From: an uncultured Eggerthellaceae bacterium
GTDB lineage: Bacteria > Actinomycetota > Coriobacteriia > Coriobacteriales > Eggerthellaceae
Reading direction: 5' to 3'
Length of the DNA stretch: 64,000 bases
Assembly (NCBI GenBank): GCA_910588095.1
Contig: CAJUQH010000007.1
Location: forward strand, 22,998 to 86,997
The stretch's first letter is position 1. Every line of letters starts with the position of its first letter. The notes under the pieces are model-generated. The model was not told the DNA's origin and did not search any database. It saw only the letters and a program-made list of their open reading frames with translations. Below are positions 8,850 to 17,960 of the stretch, piece after piece. Made by a program: the position numbers and the translations under genes.

Positions 8850-11800
8850 ATGAGAAAGGCATTGGCGTGGGTGACGTCGCTTTGCCTGGCCTCTTCGCTG
8901 TTCGGCATGCCAGCCGTCAGCTTCGCGGAAGAGGACAGCGCGTCGCGTCAGACCGCAGAAGAAACGAACCAGAACGACAACGCGCCCGCAGCGGAAGAAG
9001 GCGACGCCTCGCAGGACCTGCAGAGCATCGACGCCTCGACGCTTGGGGCTGATGTTCCCGTCATCAACGACGGCGACAACACCACCATCGAAGTGCCCGA
9101 CGGCATGGGCATGACCGGCTCGCTGGTCACCCCGACGGACAACACGGCGGCGCCCACCGACGCGTCGCTGTACGTGCACTTCCAGAGCTACGCACCGGCT
9201 GCGGCCGTGAGCGGCCTGGCCCTGACCCTCGAAGGCCCCGACGGCACCGAGGGCCCCTTCGCCTTCCAGGCCAAGGCCATCGAAGGCTCCGATGACGGCC
9301 AGCAGGCCGGCGATGCCTCCCAGAACCCCGGGGGCGCCCAGGAATACTACGTGCGTGCGAGCAACCTCACGCCCGGCACCTACACGGTGCATTGCGGCGG
9401 TGCGAGCGCGTTCGCTGCATACGAGCAGAGCATCGAGCTGCAGGCGAGCAGCTGCGCTGAGATAGCGCTCATCGACAGCACCACCTCGACGGACGTCTCG
9501 GGCAGCACCCGCGGCGTCATGCTCTACGGCGACTTCGATGGCTCGGGCACCATCGACCGCAACGACGCCCATGCCATCGTGACCGCCTTCGACCAGCAGA
9601 GCTCTGCCATGGACCTGTTCGGGTCTGGCTCGGTGGGCCTTGAGGACGTGCAGTACTTCGCTTCGTTCTTCCTGCCTGGCGAAGGCGACGACGTGAACGC
9701 CGCCTCGCGCGTGGTGCAGAAGGTCGATCCCACGCACATGCTCATATCGGCTGAGAGCACCAACCTTGACAACATCGAGGTGACGGGTGACCTGAACAGC
9801 CTGTTCGTCAATGACGGCCACAGCGTGGCCTTGGCTCCGGCCAAGGACGAGAACGGCGAGGACGTGGCCATCTCGACCGAGAACCCCATCCGCCTCATCA
9901 TCGAGACGAACAACGCTCCCATGGAGGGCCTGACCCTGCGCTCTCCCGTTGACTCCGAGGGCATGCCGCGCTCGGGCGTCGTGCTGGTGGAGCAGACCGA
10001 CGGCACCTCGCTGGAGATACCTTTCGGCGAGGACTACGTAGCCCCCGAGCCCGAGGGCGATCCTGAGGCCGAAGGCGACGAGGTCCAGGCCAACGCAGCC
10101 TCTGCTGAGGAAGGCGAAGCGGCCGAAGGCGACGGCTTCGGCCTGTTCAAGGCTGAGCCTGCTTACGCAGCCGCAGGCGAGCGCGGCGCCGATGTCGACA
10201 CCGCCAATGGCCTTATCGTGGTGGACTTCGGCACGCGCGTGGCCATCAAGAAGATAACCATCCGCATCACGGCCACCTCGTCCAACAAGCTGGCCGAGAT
10301 CGCCCAGGTCGAGTTCCTGAACGACATGGAGGAGCGTATCACGCCTCCCGACCTGAACGTGCCGCGCGGCCTTTCCGCCGTGCCGGGCAAGAAGCAATTC
10401 CGCGTGAGCTGGTCAGCTGAGACCAACGTGACCGGCTACGAGGTGAAGGTGGAGCAGGGCGGCAAGAGCGCCACGTTCTCCACGGTGCTGCCCACTCTGG
10501 AAGTGAGCCAGTTCAACGGCGACAAGCTCAAGAACGAGACCGAGTACCGCGTGAGCGCGCGCTCGGTCAACGGCGACTGGCGCAGCCCCTGGAGCGATCC
10601 CATCAGCGTGACCCCGAAGGCCACCAGCGTGCCTGCCCGCCCGACAGGCGTGGTGGCAGTGGGCGGCTACGGTGAGGTCAACCTGAAGTGGAACAGCGCC
10701 GAAGACGCCCAGAGCTACGTGGTGTACTACCGCAAGGCCGGCACTTCCGACAACTACACCCAGCTGACCACCACGGGCACGAGCATGCAGCTCTCGCCGT
10801 TGGAGCTCAGCTGCGCCTTCCAGGGCTACATCGTGGCGGTGAACGACATCGGCAACTCGCCGGCGTCGGCCACGTGGAGCGCTAGCACTACCGGCGCGAG
10901 CTCGGTGAAGGTGCCCTACTACAACCTGATCAACCGCACCACCCAGACCGGCAAGTTGGCCGACTCGCACATCGAGGACGTCATCTGCGGCGAGTTCAAG
11001 AACGGGCAGCTGGTCCGCGACTACAACGACTACGACAAGTCGCCCAACTTCACGCCGTGGGACGTGGTGGACGGCAACTACGACACCTTCTATTACTGCA
11101 AGGAGCGCTCGTCGATGCCCGAGGGCCCCACGGTGACCTTCGACCAGGCCTATGAGATCCGCAACATCGCGGTGACTACCAACCTGGGCACCGGCTATGC
11201 GAACGGCATCCTGGAGTTCCGCGTCGTCGTCACCGACGAGAACGGCAAGGAGTCCGAGAAGCGCCTGAGCAGCTGGTCTGCGGTGGGCTCTGCGGCGCCC
11301 AACACCGTCATGCTGACGCTGCCTGAGCCGACCATGGCCAAGAAGGTGCAGGTCGGCTTTATGAAGTACAACTACGACGACCATGCCACCATATCGGATC
11401 TGGCCTTCTACAAGGCCGACCGCATCCAGTACGACCTGGACGCGCTGTGGGAGGAGGGCCAGCCCCTCACCGCCCTGAAGGACAGCGTGACCCAGGAGAC
11501 GCTGGACGACCTGGCGAATCGCATCGAGTGGCGCGATCCCGAGTCGGCCACCGAGGCGAACCCCCAGGGCGAGCAGCACCCCAGCTACAAGCTGTTGAAG
11601 CAGGAGCTGGATTATGCCCGCGGCATCTTCGAGAACAAGGACTCGCTGACCAACACCGTGTACGTGGACCCGGCTATCGACCCAGCTGTGAACGGGTACG
11701 TGGGCGGCTTGAGCGGGCTGCAGCCCTTGGGCATCGTGGCAGCGCAGGATGACGAGCTTTCCATCTATGTGGGCCGCGACAACATGACCGTGGGCTCCAA

Positions 11801-14438
11801 CACTGCGCTCAAGCTGGTCATCGCGCCTTACGGCGCGCCGGGCAGCGCGGTGACCAAGCAGCTGGTGGCTACGCTCAAGGCGGGCGTGAACCAGGTGAAG
11901 GTCGATCTGACGGGCATCCCGGCGACCAAGGGCGGCGAGCTGGGCGGCTCGCTGTACGTGCAGTACGCCAGCTCCAACAAGAACCAGAACTACACGGTGC
12001 GCACGTTCGGCGGCCGCGTGATCCCCATGCTCGACCTGCATGGCGTGACCGACAAGGCCGAGCGCCTGAAGCGCTGCGAGGCGTATGTCGAGCACCTGGA
12101 AGGCCATGTGGCCAAGCTCCAGGAGATGCACGCTGACGACAAGCATAAGGACGGCGCTGGCCAGGATGCGGCTTATCGCAACGACGGCTGCGTCGACAAT
12201 GCCACCGAGATCGGCACCGACAACTTCCTGTTCTCGCTGCCGGCGGAGCGCATCCTTAACGGCATCAACACCGGCGAGGGCAATGCGGCCGAGAAGCTGG
12301 AGCGCCGCCTGTCTTCCGACGAGGACATGATCGAGCTGTTCTACCAGCATAAGGGCTTCGACACCACCGGCACCGTGTCCAATGCCGAGACGGCAGCCTA
12401 TGGCGCCAAGAACGGCGCCCCGGCTGGTCGCCAGAACGTGCGCTACATGGACATGTCGGGCGGTGTGTTCATGTACGCTGCCGGCAACCACATCGGCATC
12501 CAGTACAACGAGGGCCGCAATCCCACGGGCATCGATGGCCCGGTATACGACGAGGCCACGGGCCTTGGCACGAGCGGCCAGTACCTGGGTTGGGGCCTGC
12601 GTCATGAGATAGGCCATGAGATCAACCAGGGCTGCTACACCTATGCCGAGACCACCAACAACTACTATTCCCAGCTGGGCGGTGCGGTCAATGAGACCGA
12701 CGAGGGTCTGCGCTGGGATTATCAGAACGTCTACAACCGCGTGACCAGCGGCCTGAAGGGCGCATCGAGCGGCAAGACCGGCATCGCCATGTACTGGCAG
12801 CTGCACCTGGCCTATGACGACGGCTACAACTACAAGACCTACGATTCTTACAAGCAGCAGATGGAGAACCTGGTGTTCGCCCGCATCGACGCTTACGCCC
12901 GCAACCCGCAGGCGGCGCCGAAGGCCGAGCATAACGGCTTCACCTTCACGCTGGCCGGGGCTGACAAGGACAATGCGCTCATGCGCCTGGCCTGCGCTGC
13001 CACCAAGAAGAACGTGCTGAGCTTCTTCGAGGCCTGGGGCCTCACGCCTGACGGCACCACGTTGGCTTACGCTCAGCAGTGGCCCACCGAGGAACGCGCC
13101 ATCCAGTACATAAGCGATTCCGTGCGCAAGGACGGCCGTCTGTCCGGCATGGGCAGCGTGGCTGACAAGGTGGCCGTGAAGGGCGAGGGCTCTTACACCA
13201 ACGGCACGTCGGATGTGACCATCAGCCTGTCCAACGACCCGAAGGACGGCATCATCGAGGCCTTCACCGGCTCGAACCAGGGCCGCTTCCTGGGCTACGA
13301 GGTGTCGCGCAACGGCGAGCCCGTGGGCTTTGTGAAGGCCAATGACGATGGCACCGCGGAGTTCACCGACACCATCGCCACCATCAACAACCGCGCCTTC
13401 ACCTACACGGTGCGCGGCGTGGACAAGCTGCTGAACTACACCGAGCCGGTCACGGTGACCTTCGATGGCAACGAGCAGGTGAAGGTGTCCCATGACGGCA
13501 AGATAGACAAGAGCAACTGGACCGTGAGCGGCAATGCCTACGAGCCCGAAGACGACCAGTCCACTACCGAGGAGATGCCCTGCGAGCCGGCTGAGTCGAC
13601 CGCTGCCGACAAGATGATCGACGGCGACGCCGCTACCGTGTTCAACGGCACCAAGCAGGACGGTGCGACGGGCAATGCCCAGATGACCGTGAACTTCGGC
13701 GCCACCTATGCGGTGTGCGCGGTGAAGTTCGCCAACGGCCATGACGACCTGCGCGGCTACACCTTGGAGACGAGCCTGGACGGCGTCCACTGGACGACCA
13801 TGAACAAGGGCGAGTCGGTTGCCGAGGGCGACGTGACCAAGGTGTTCTTCGGCAACCCGGCTGATGCAGCCGACAAGCAGATGCACACCTTGGATGCGGG
13901 CTATCTGCGCTTGACGGCGCCGGACGCCACCATGGAGATAGCCGAGCTGGATGTGCTGGGCCCGACCGGCGACAACGTCGAGTTCCTGTTCAACCAGGGC
14001 ACCAACGGCGATGAGCTGGCCGTGGGCCGCCTGATAAGCGACTACGTGGTGAGCGAGGCGGACAACGAGGTCGTGCCGGCTGACTCCACGGTCATCATCG
14101 GCAGCTTCAAGGGCAACGCCGCCTACAACGCCATCAAGCTCTACGACCAGAACGGCAAGCTGCTGCCCGGCGCGTTCCTGTTCTTCCAGGACGTGGCGCC
14201 TAACGCCAACATCGGCGAGACGGCTGACGGCCGCTGGGTGTACTTCATCACGCCGGCCATGCGCGAGGAAGTGGATTGGGTGCGCCCGACATCGGTGCGA
14301 GCCGAGCTCTACCGTGTCGACGATGCCCTCACCCTTGAAGGGGAGCGCTTGGTCGCCGACACCATGTGGGCCGCCGTGCCGCATACCCTTACGGGCATCG
14401 AGATAAAGAGCAACGTGTCCGGCAAGCCGGTCGAGTAG
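8850..14438 (+). CDS. Secreted M60-family metallopeptidase with dockerin, Fn3 and discoidin-like domains
   Basis: The 1862-aa protein has a classical signal peptide (MRKALAWVTSLCLASSLFG, cleavage after VSFAEE). A dockerin-like pair of calcium loops follows at about residues 226-275 (YGDFDGSGTIDRNDAHAIV, then LFGSGSVGLEDVQYFASFF). Two Fn3-type domains lie near 505-680, then a discoidin-like domain near 690-860. The M60 gluzincin site HEIGHE is at residues 1252-1257, with a candidate third ligand in CYTYAE ten residues on. A second F5/8 type C-like domain sits near 1590-1700. M60 proteases cut the peptide backbone of mucin-type O-glycoproteins, so host mucin is the likely substrate. No C-terminal anchor is seen, and retention may depend on the dockerin and the next gene. 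The RBS GAGGAGAAGGG supports the start. Confidence 0.88.
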   Translation: MRKALAWVTSLCLASSLFGMPAVSFAEEDSASRQTAEETNQNDNAPAAEEGDASQDLQSIDASTLGADVPVINDGDNTTIEVPDGMGMTGSLVTPTDNTAAPTDASLYVHFQSYAPAAAVSGLALTLEGPDGTEGPFAFQAKAIEGSDDGQQAGDASQNPGGAQEYYVRASNLTPGTYTVHCGGASAFAAYEQSIELQASSCAEIALIDSTTSTDVSGSTRGVMLYGDFDGSGTIDRNDAHAIVTAFDQQSSAMDLFGSGSVGLEDVQYFASFFLPGEGDDVNAASRVVQKVDPTHMLISAESTNLDNIEVTGDLNSLFVNDGHSVALAPAKDENGEDVAISTENPIRLIIETNNAPMEGLTLRSPVDSEGMPRSGVVLVEQTDGTSLEIPFGEDYVAPEPEGDPEAEGDEVQANAASAEEGEAAEGDGFGLFKAEPAYAAAGERGADVDTANGLIVVDFGTRVAIKKITIRITATSSNKLAEIAQVEFLNDMEERITPPDLNVPRGLSAVPGKKQFRVSWSAETNVTGYEVKVEQGGKSATFSTVLPTLEVSQFNGDKLKNETEYRVSARSVNGDWRSPWSDPISVTPKATSVPARPTGVVAVGGYGEVNLKWNSAEDAQSYVVYYRKAGTSDNYTQLTTTGTSMQLSPLELSCAFQGYIVAVNDIGNSPASATWSASTTGASSVKVPYYNLINRTTQTGKLADSHIEDVICGEFKNGQLVRDYNDYDKSPNFTPWDVVDGNYDTFYYCKERSSMPEGPTVTFDQAYEIRNIAVTTNLGTGYANGILEFRVVVTDENGKESEKRLSSWSAVGSAAPNTVMLTLPEPTMAKKVQVGFMKYNYDDHATISDLAFYKADRIQYDLDALWEEGQPLTALKDSVTQETLDDLANRIEWRDPESATEANPQGEQHPSYKLLKQELDYARGIFENKDSLTNTVYVDPAIDPAVNGYVGGLSGLQPLGIVAAQDDELSIYVGRDNMTVGSNTALKLVIAPYGAPGSAVTKQLVATLKAGVNQVKVDLTGIPATKGGELGGSLYVQYASSNKNQNYTVRTFGGRVIPMLDLHGVTDKAERLKRCEAYVEHLEGHVAKLQEMHADDKHKDGAGQDAAYRNDGCVDNATEIGTDNFLFSLPAERILNGINTGEGNAAEKLERRLSSDEDMIELFYQHKGFDTTGTVSNAETAAYGAKNGAPAGRQNVRYMDMSGGVFMYAAGNHIGIQYNEGRNPTGIDGPVYDEATGLGTSGQYLGWGLRHEIGHEINQGCYTYAETTNNYYSQLGGAVNETDEGLRWDYQNVYNRVTSGLKGASSGKTGIAMYWQLHLAYDDGYNYKTYDSYKQQMENLVFARIDAYARNPQAAPKAEHNGFTFTLAGADKDNALMRLACAATKKNVLSFFEAWGLTPDGTTLAYAQQWPTEERAIQYISDSVRKDGRLSGMGSVADKVAVKGEGSYTNGTSDVTISLSNDPKDGIIEAFTGSNQGRFLGYEVSRNGEPVGFVKANDDGTAEFTDTIATINNRAFTYTVRGVDKLLNYTEPVTVTFDGNEQVKVSHDGKIDKSNWTVSGNAYEPEDDQSTTEEMPCEPAESTAADKMIDGDAATVFNGTKQDGATGNAQMTVNFGATYAVCAVKFANGHDDLRGYTLETSLDGVHWTTMNKGESVAEGDVTKVFFGNPADAADKQMHTLDAGYLRLTAPDATMEIAELDVLGPTGDNVEFLFNQGTNGDELAVGRLISDYVVSEADNEVVPADSTVIIGSFKGNAAYNAIKLYDQNGKLLPGAFLFFQDVAPNANIGETADGRWVYFITPAMREEVDWVRPTSVRAELYRVDDALTLEGERLVADTMWAAVPHTLTGIEIKSNVSGKPVE

Positions 14439-14454
14439 CGCAAGGGAGATACTG

Positions 14455-15171
14455 ATGAGCTTTCTGAAGAAGATGTCGGCTGCGGGCGTGGCGCTCATGC
14501 TCGCCTGCGGCCTGATGGCGCCGATGGCTGCTTGGGCCGACGACGAGGGCCGCCTCGATGCGGTCATCGCCTTGGGGCAGAGCGGCGAGAAGCTGACCAT
14601 CTCGGGCGTGGAGCCCGATGCCAGCTCGCTTCTGCTCGAGCTGGCTGTGGAGCCTTCCGAAGGTGCGGTGGAGGACATGCTGTTCACGCCTTCGCTGCCT
14701 AACGTGCGCGTCGACGATGTGACCGTGGACGAGGGCGCCAACACGGTGAAGGTGGTGCTCTCGGCAGGCGATGCCAACCTGTTCGCCGATGCGGACGGCA
14801 CCGTGCAGCTGGGCACCATAAGCATGAAGGCGGCTTCGGACGACGTCGAGGCCACCGTGAAGGTGACCCGCTTCGAGACGATGGCTGCCAGTTATGCCAG
14901 CACCGAGTACCCGGTGGACGGCGTGCAGGCGGTCTACCGCGTGAACAGCGTGGCCGACCCTGATGGCAACCCTGGAGGCAACCCTGGCGGCAACCCTGGT
15001 GGCCAACCGAACAGCACTCAGACAGGTTACAATCCATCATCTAACTCCAACCTTACCCGTACCGGCGACGTTATCATGTATGCTGTGATAGGCCTCGTGA
15101 TAGTGGCCGCAGCAGCCGGTGCTGGCTTGGCGGTGCGCGCGAGGAAGCAGAGCACTGACAAGGAGAAGTAA
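14455..15171 (+). CDS. Membrane-anchored extracellular protein, possibly cohesin-like, partner of the M60 peptidase
   Basis: This 238-aa protein has a signal peptide (MSFLKKMSAAGVALML to AAWADD), an extracellular beta-rich domain of about 140 residues, a Gly-Asn-Pro linker, a transmembrane helix (VIMYAVIGLVIVAAAAGAG) and a short basic tail (RARKQ). The extracellular part has alternating hydrophobic strands and a segment LFADADGTVQLGTISMKA. That segment resembles the strand pattern of cohesins, where a DG turn precedes the last strands. It begins 16 bases after a gene carrying a dockerin-like domain, so a receptor role is plausible. This is inference only; sequence similarity to cohesin is weak by eye. 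Otherwise it is an anchored surface protein of unknown function. Confidence 0.7.
   Translation: MSFLKKMSAAGVALMLACGLMAPMAAWADDEGRLDAVIALGQSGEKLTISGVEPDASSLLLELAVEPSEGAVEDMLFTPSLPNVRVDDVTVDEGANTVKVVLSAGDANLFADADGTVQLGTISMKAASDDVEATVKVTRFETMAASYASTEYPVDGVQAVYRVNSVADPDGNPGGNPGGNPGGQPNSTQTGYNPSSNSNLTRTGDVIMYAVIGLVIVAAAAGAGLAVRARKQSTDKEK
14965..15000 (+). repeat. Three in-frame 12-bp repeats (GNPG linker)
   Basis: Three tandem copies of GGCAACCCTGG plus one variable base encode Gly-Asn-Pro-Gly repeats between the extracellular domain and the membrane anchor. In-frame 12-bp units can expand or contract without breaking the protein. Confidence 0.8.
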
Positions 15172-15173
15172 CC

Positions 15174-16322
15174 ATGGCAGAACAACCGATCAAGCCGGAG
15201 CCTCAGGACGGGGCTCCGGTTGACCCCGAGGCCCCCGCAGCCGAAGCCGCTGATGGGGCCTCGCCCGTTTCCGCAGCTGAGGCACCGGCGCAGGAAGCAC
15301 CTGCAGCCGATGTCGAAGCGGCTCCCGCAGCCGATGCTGCCCCGGCCGTCGAGCCGGAAGCTGCTCCTGCGACAGGCGCTGCGCCCGTAGCCCAGCCGGC
15401 TGTTGAGCCCGAGCCTGCCTCGGAGCCTGCACCCGCCCCAGCGCCGGAGCCGGCCCCGACGGCCCAGGCAGCTGGCGCAGTGCCGCCGCCTCCGCCTGCG
15501 AGCACGCCGGTGGTGCCCGTCGCGCCGGCATCGCAGCCAAAGCCGAAGCCGACCTTCGCCCAAGGCTGCCTGAGCGCGGCATGGGACGACATCAAGTCCA
15601 ACCCGAACTGGCTCAAGAAGGTGCTGTTCCTGGCGCTGGTCATGTGCGTGCCCATCTTGAACTTCGTCGTGTACGGCTATGTGCTCAACTGGGTGCGCGA
15701 GGTGCCCTTCGGCGGTCGCACGGCCCTGCCCAAGGAAGTGGTGACGGGCCGCAACTTCGAAGTTGGCTTCTATTACTTCGTGATCAGCCTGGTGTTTGGG
15801 CTGGCGGCTGGCTTCGTGGGCGTGTGCGTGGGATGGGTGCCCCTTATCGGGTGGCTGGCAAGCATCGCGGTGAGCATCTTCGCCGCCATGCTCATAGCGC
15901 TGTGCAGCGTGCGCATGGCCATGAGCAAGCAGCTGGGCGAGGGCTTCAAGCTCGGCCGCGTTTGGGAGGCCATGAAGGCCAACTGGTCGGGGCTGCTGTT
16001 CCTGACCTTCGTGCCCAGCTTGGTGGCAGGCGCCATCATGTTCGTCCTCTTGCTCATCGTGACGAGCCTGCTGCTCGTAGGCGCGCTGCCGGTGATCATG
16101 AGCGCCTCGGGCGTTGCCGAAGTGAGCACTGCGGTGCTGGCCACGTTGGTTCCGCTGGGCGTGCTGGGCTTCGTCGTCATCTTGGCGGTGGTGTACGTAT
16201 GCGTGGCCTTCGATGTGGTCGCCCTGCTGCTGGTCGACCGTGCTGCTGGCCACTACATCGGCCGCTATGCCCCGTCGTGGGCTGACGAGGCCAAGGTGGC
16301 CATGGGCTATCCTGTGGACTAG
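15174..16322 (+). CDS. DUF4013-type polytopic membrane protein with long Pro/Ala/Glu-rich N-terminus
   Basis: The first 120 or so of 382 residues are low-complexity Ala/Pro/Glu, almost certainly disordered. The rest has about five or six hydrophobic segments with the DUF4013 arrangement (WDDIKSNPNWLKKVLFLAL, GYVLNWVREV, then a C-terminal GHYIGRYAPSWADEAK). The biochemical function of this family is unknown; members are integral membrane proteins common in Actinobacteria and archaea. It starts 3 bases after the anchored protein's stop with RBS AAGGAG inside the preceding coding end, so the three genes from 8850 probably form one operon. A role in displaying or exporting the operon products is possible but not shown. 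Confidence 0.8.
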   Translation: MAEQPIKPEPQDGAPVDPEAPAAEAADGASPVSAAEAPAQEAPAADVEAAPAADAAPAVEPEAAPATGAAPVAQPAVEPEPASEPAPAPAPEPAPTAQAAGAVPPPPPASTPVVPVAPASQPKPKPTFAQGCLSAAWDDIKSNPNWLKKVLFLALVMCVPILNFVVYGYVLNWVREVPFGGRTALPKEVVTGRNFEVGFYYFVISLVFGLAAGFVGVCVGWVPLIGWLASIAVSIFAAMLIALCSVRMAMSKQLGEGFKLGRVWEAMKANWSGLLFLTFVPSLVAGAIMFVLLLIVTSLLLVGALPVIMSASGVAEVSTAVLATLVPLGVLGFVVILAVVYVCVAFDVVALLLVDRAAGHYIGRYAPSWADEAKVAMGYPVD

Positions 16323-16357
16323 CTAGCCTGCGGCTTCCTGTCGCATAGGAAGGAAGA

Positions 16358-16390
16358 GGGCGCTTGCCGGTTGCGGCAGGCGCCCTTTCT
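16358..16390 (+). terminator. Rho-independent terminator after the M60 operon
   Basis: A 12-bp stem GGGCGCTTGCCG / CGGCAGGCGCCC with one wobble pair and loop GTTG is followed by TTTCT. It ends the plus-strand operon before the convergent gene at 16534. Confidence 0.8.
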
Positions 16391-16533
16391 CGTGCGGTCG
16401 GTCGAGCGGTGGCTAGCTTCGCCTCGCGCTTGGCGCGGCGCTGTCGTTGGCCGTCGGTCCGCTCGGCCAGCCCAGCGGCTCGTGCTGCCCAGGCTCGCAA
16501 CATACGCGAATGCGCTGGGGCCTTCCGCGCCTC

Positions 16534-17835
16534 CTAGCTAGCCCGGGTGGAGTTGCTCGGGTCGATGGACATCGACTGGAAGCGCTCCGACATCCATTCG
16601 TCATTGAAGTAATCGGCGCAGAACTGCGCGAGCGCGTTGTCTGCCGGCTTGCCCGCCAAGCGCCCGTACCAGCAGTCGAGCGCCACCAGCGTCATCACGC
16701 CGTCGGCGATGTAGAGCACCGCCGCCACCGACGTTATGGTGTAGCGCCATTTCCATGGTATGAGGTTCACGATGCTCAGCATGACTGGCAGCAGCAGCTT
16801 CACCCACAGCACGCCCAGGATGCCCCAGAAGCACATGAACATGAAGTTGGTGCGCCCGCCGATGGAAAGGAACGTGCCCGAGTAGTCCCAGGCGCATACG
16901 CCGAAGGCGAACTGCAAGAACCAGCTGGCGAAGTACTCGAAGGCCCCGCCGATGACGGCGCTCACCAAGAACACCACGATGATGTGCGCGTTGTGGAAGC
17001 GGTTGAGCGCGATGGTCATGAGCGTGGCCCCGAAACCGTAGATGGGGCTGAACGGCCCAAACAGCAGGCCGGCGCGGTCTTGGTAGACGCCCGGGTCGAC
17101 CACGGCCACGTGATAGACCGTCTCGACCATGTCGCCCAGGAAGCTGGCCAGCACGAATATCCAGAACAGGTTGAAGAAATCGAGGCGGATGTAGCCCTTG
17201 CCGCTCTTGTCGCGGCCGAGCTTGCCCGACTCCACATCGTCGCGCACGTTCATGTCGCGCAGCTTGCGCTGCAGCTCGCGCTCTTCGGAGAGCGAAGGGT
17301 CTATGTAGGTGAGCATGGCCACCAGCACGAACCCGCCCAGCGCAAAGGCAGCCAGGTCGAAGCTCATGCCATAGAGCATGATACTCAGGGTCAGGTCGGC
17401 TATGAGCAGCGCGATGGTGCCCTCGGCGGTCAGGCGCGCACCACGGCGGCGGTTGAGGATGAGCCTCACGCCCATGACCACCAGCATGACCACGGTGGCC
17501 ACCACGCAGGCCACCAGCATGACGAACAGCACGCGCGTGGCGATGGAGTACACGCTCAGCTGGCCGGTGAACACCGCGCCCACGCCCATGAGCAGCGAGA
17601 CCACTCGCGGTATGACCACGCCGCCGATGAGTATGCACAGCGTGCCCAACAAGAGCAGCGGCCACGGCGGCTGGGGGCCGCTTTGCGGCTTCAGCTGGGC
17701 GCGCGATGCTTGGCAGCGCTCGTCCTCGACGCCAGGGATGGCGTCGGTGCTGTCGGGATCGATTATCTCGGTGATGGCTTCGGCTACCACGGCGGTAAGG
17801 GGCTTGCCCTTGTCGGCGGTGCGTTCTTCGTTCAC
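16534..17835 (-). CDS. Putative ABC transporter permease-like membrane protein (CmpB/PF06541 type)
   Basis: This 433-aa protein has a hydrophilic N-terminus of about 75 residues. Four hydrophobic segments follow, then a charged stretch near 180-220, then a second membrane region. The second region carries motifs of the CmpB family, such as SFLGDMVETVYH, GPFSPIYGFGATLMTIAL, EYFASWFLQFAFG and WDYSGTFLSIGGRTNFMF. The family is annotated as putative ABC permease, but its transport role is unproven and no ATPase gene is adjacent. The GTG start at 17835 is preferred because AAGGAG lies 6 bases upstream on the minus strand; an ATG at 17970 would overlap the divergent gene's leader. Confidence 0.8.
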   Translation of the reverse strand: MNEERTADKGKPLTAVVAEAITEIIDPDSTDAIPGVEDERCQASRAQLKPQSGPQPPWPLLLLGTLCILIGGVVIPRVVSLLMGVGAVFTGQLSVYSIATRVLFVMLVACVVATVVMLVVMGVRLILNRRRGARLTAEGTIALLIADLTLSIMLYGMSFDLAAFALGGFVLVAMLTYIDPSLSEERELQRKLRDMNVRDDVESGKLGRDKSGKGYIRLDFFNLFWIFVLASFLGDMVETVYHVAVVDPGVYQDRAGLLFGPFSPIYGFGATLMTIALNRFHNAHIIVVFLVSAVIGGAFEYFASWFLQFAFGVCAWDYSGTFLSIGGRTNFMFMCFWGILGVLWVKLLLPVMLSIVNLIPWKWRYTITSVAAVLYIADGVMTLVALDCWYGRLAGKPADNALAQFCADYFNDEWMSERFQSMSIDPSNSTRAS

Positions 17836-17960
17836 AGCGTGCTCCTTGATGCTCTTCGCAGGCGCGGGTTCGTCTCTAGCATGGGAATGGCCACTATGGT
17901 ACCGTAAAATCGGCTTTGATGGGTCGGTTGCCACGGTCGAACCGCATGAGAAAGGGCGCC

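Noticed and set aside
10413..14855. 1480-aa minus-strand frame opposite the M60 gene
   Set aside because: It is a GC-skew shadow: very rich in His/Gly/Val/Ala with no domains, opposite a gene with clear motifs. Several other long minus-strand frames (for example 5' of 29055 and 26660) are rejected for the same reason.
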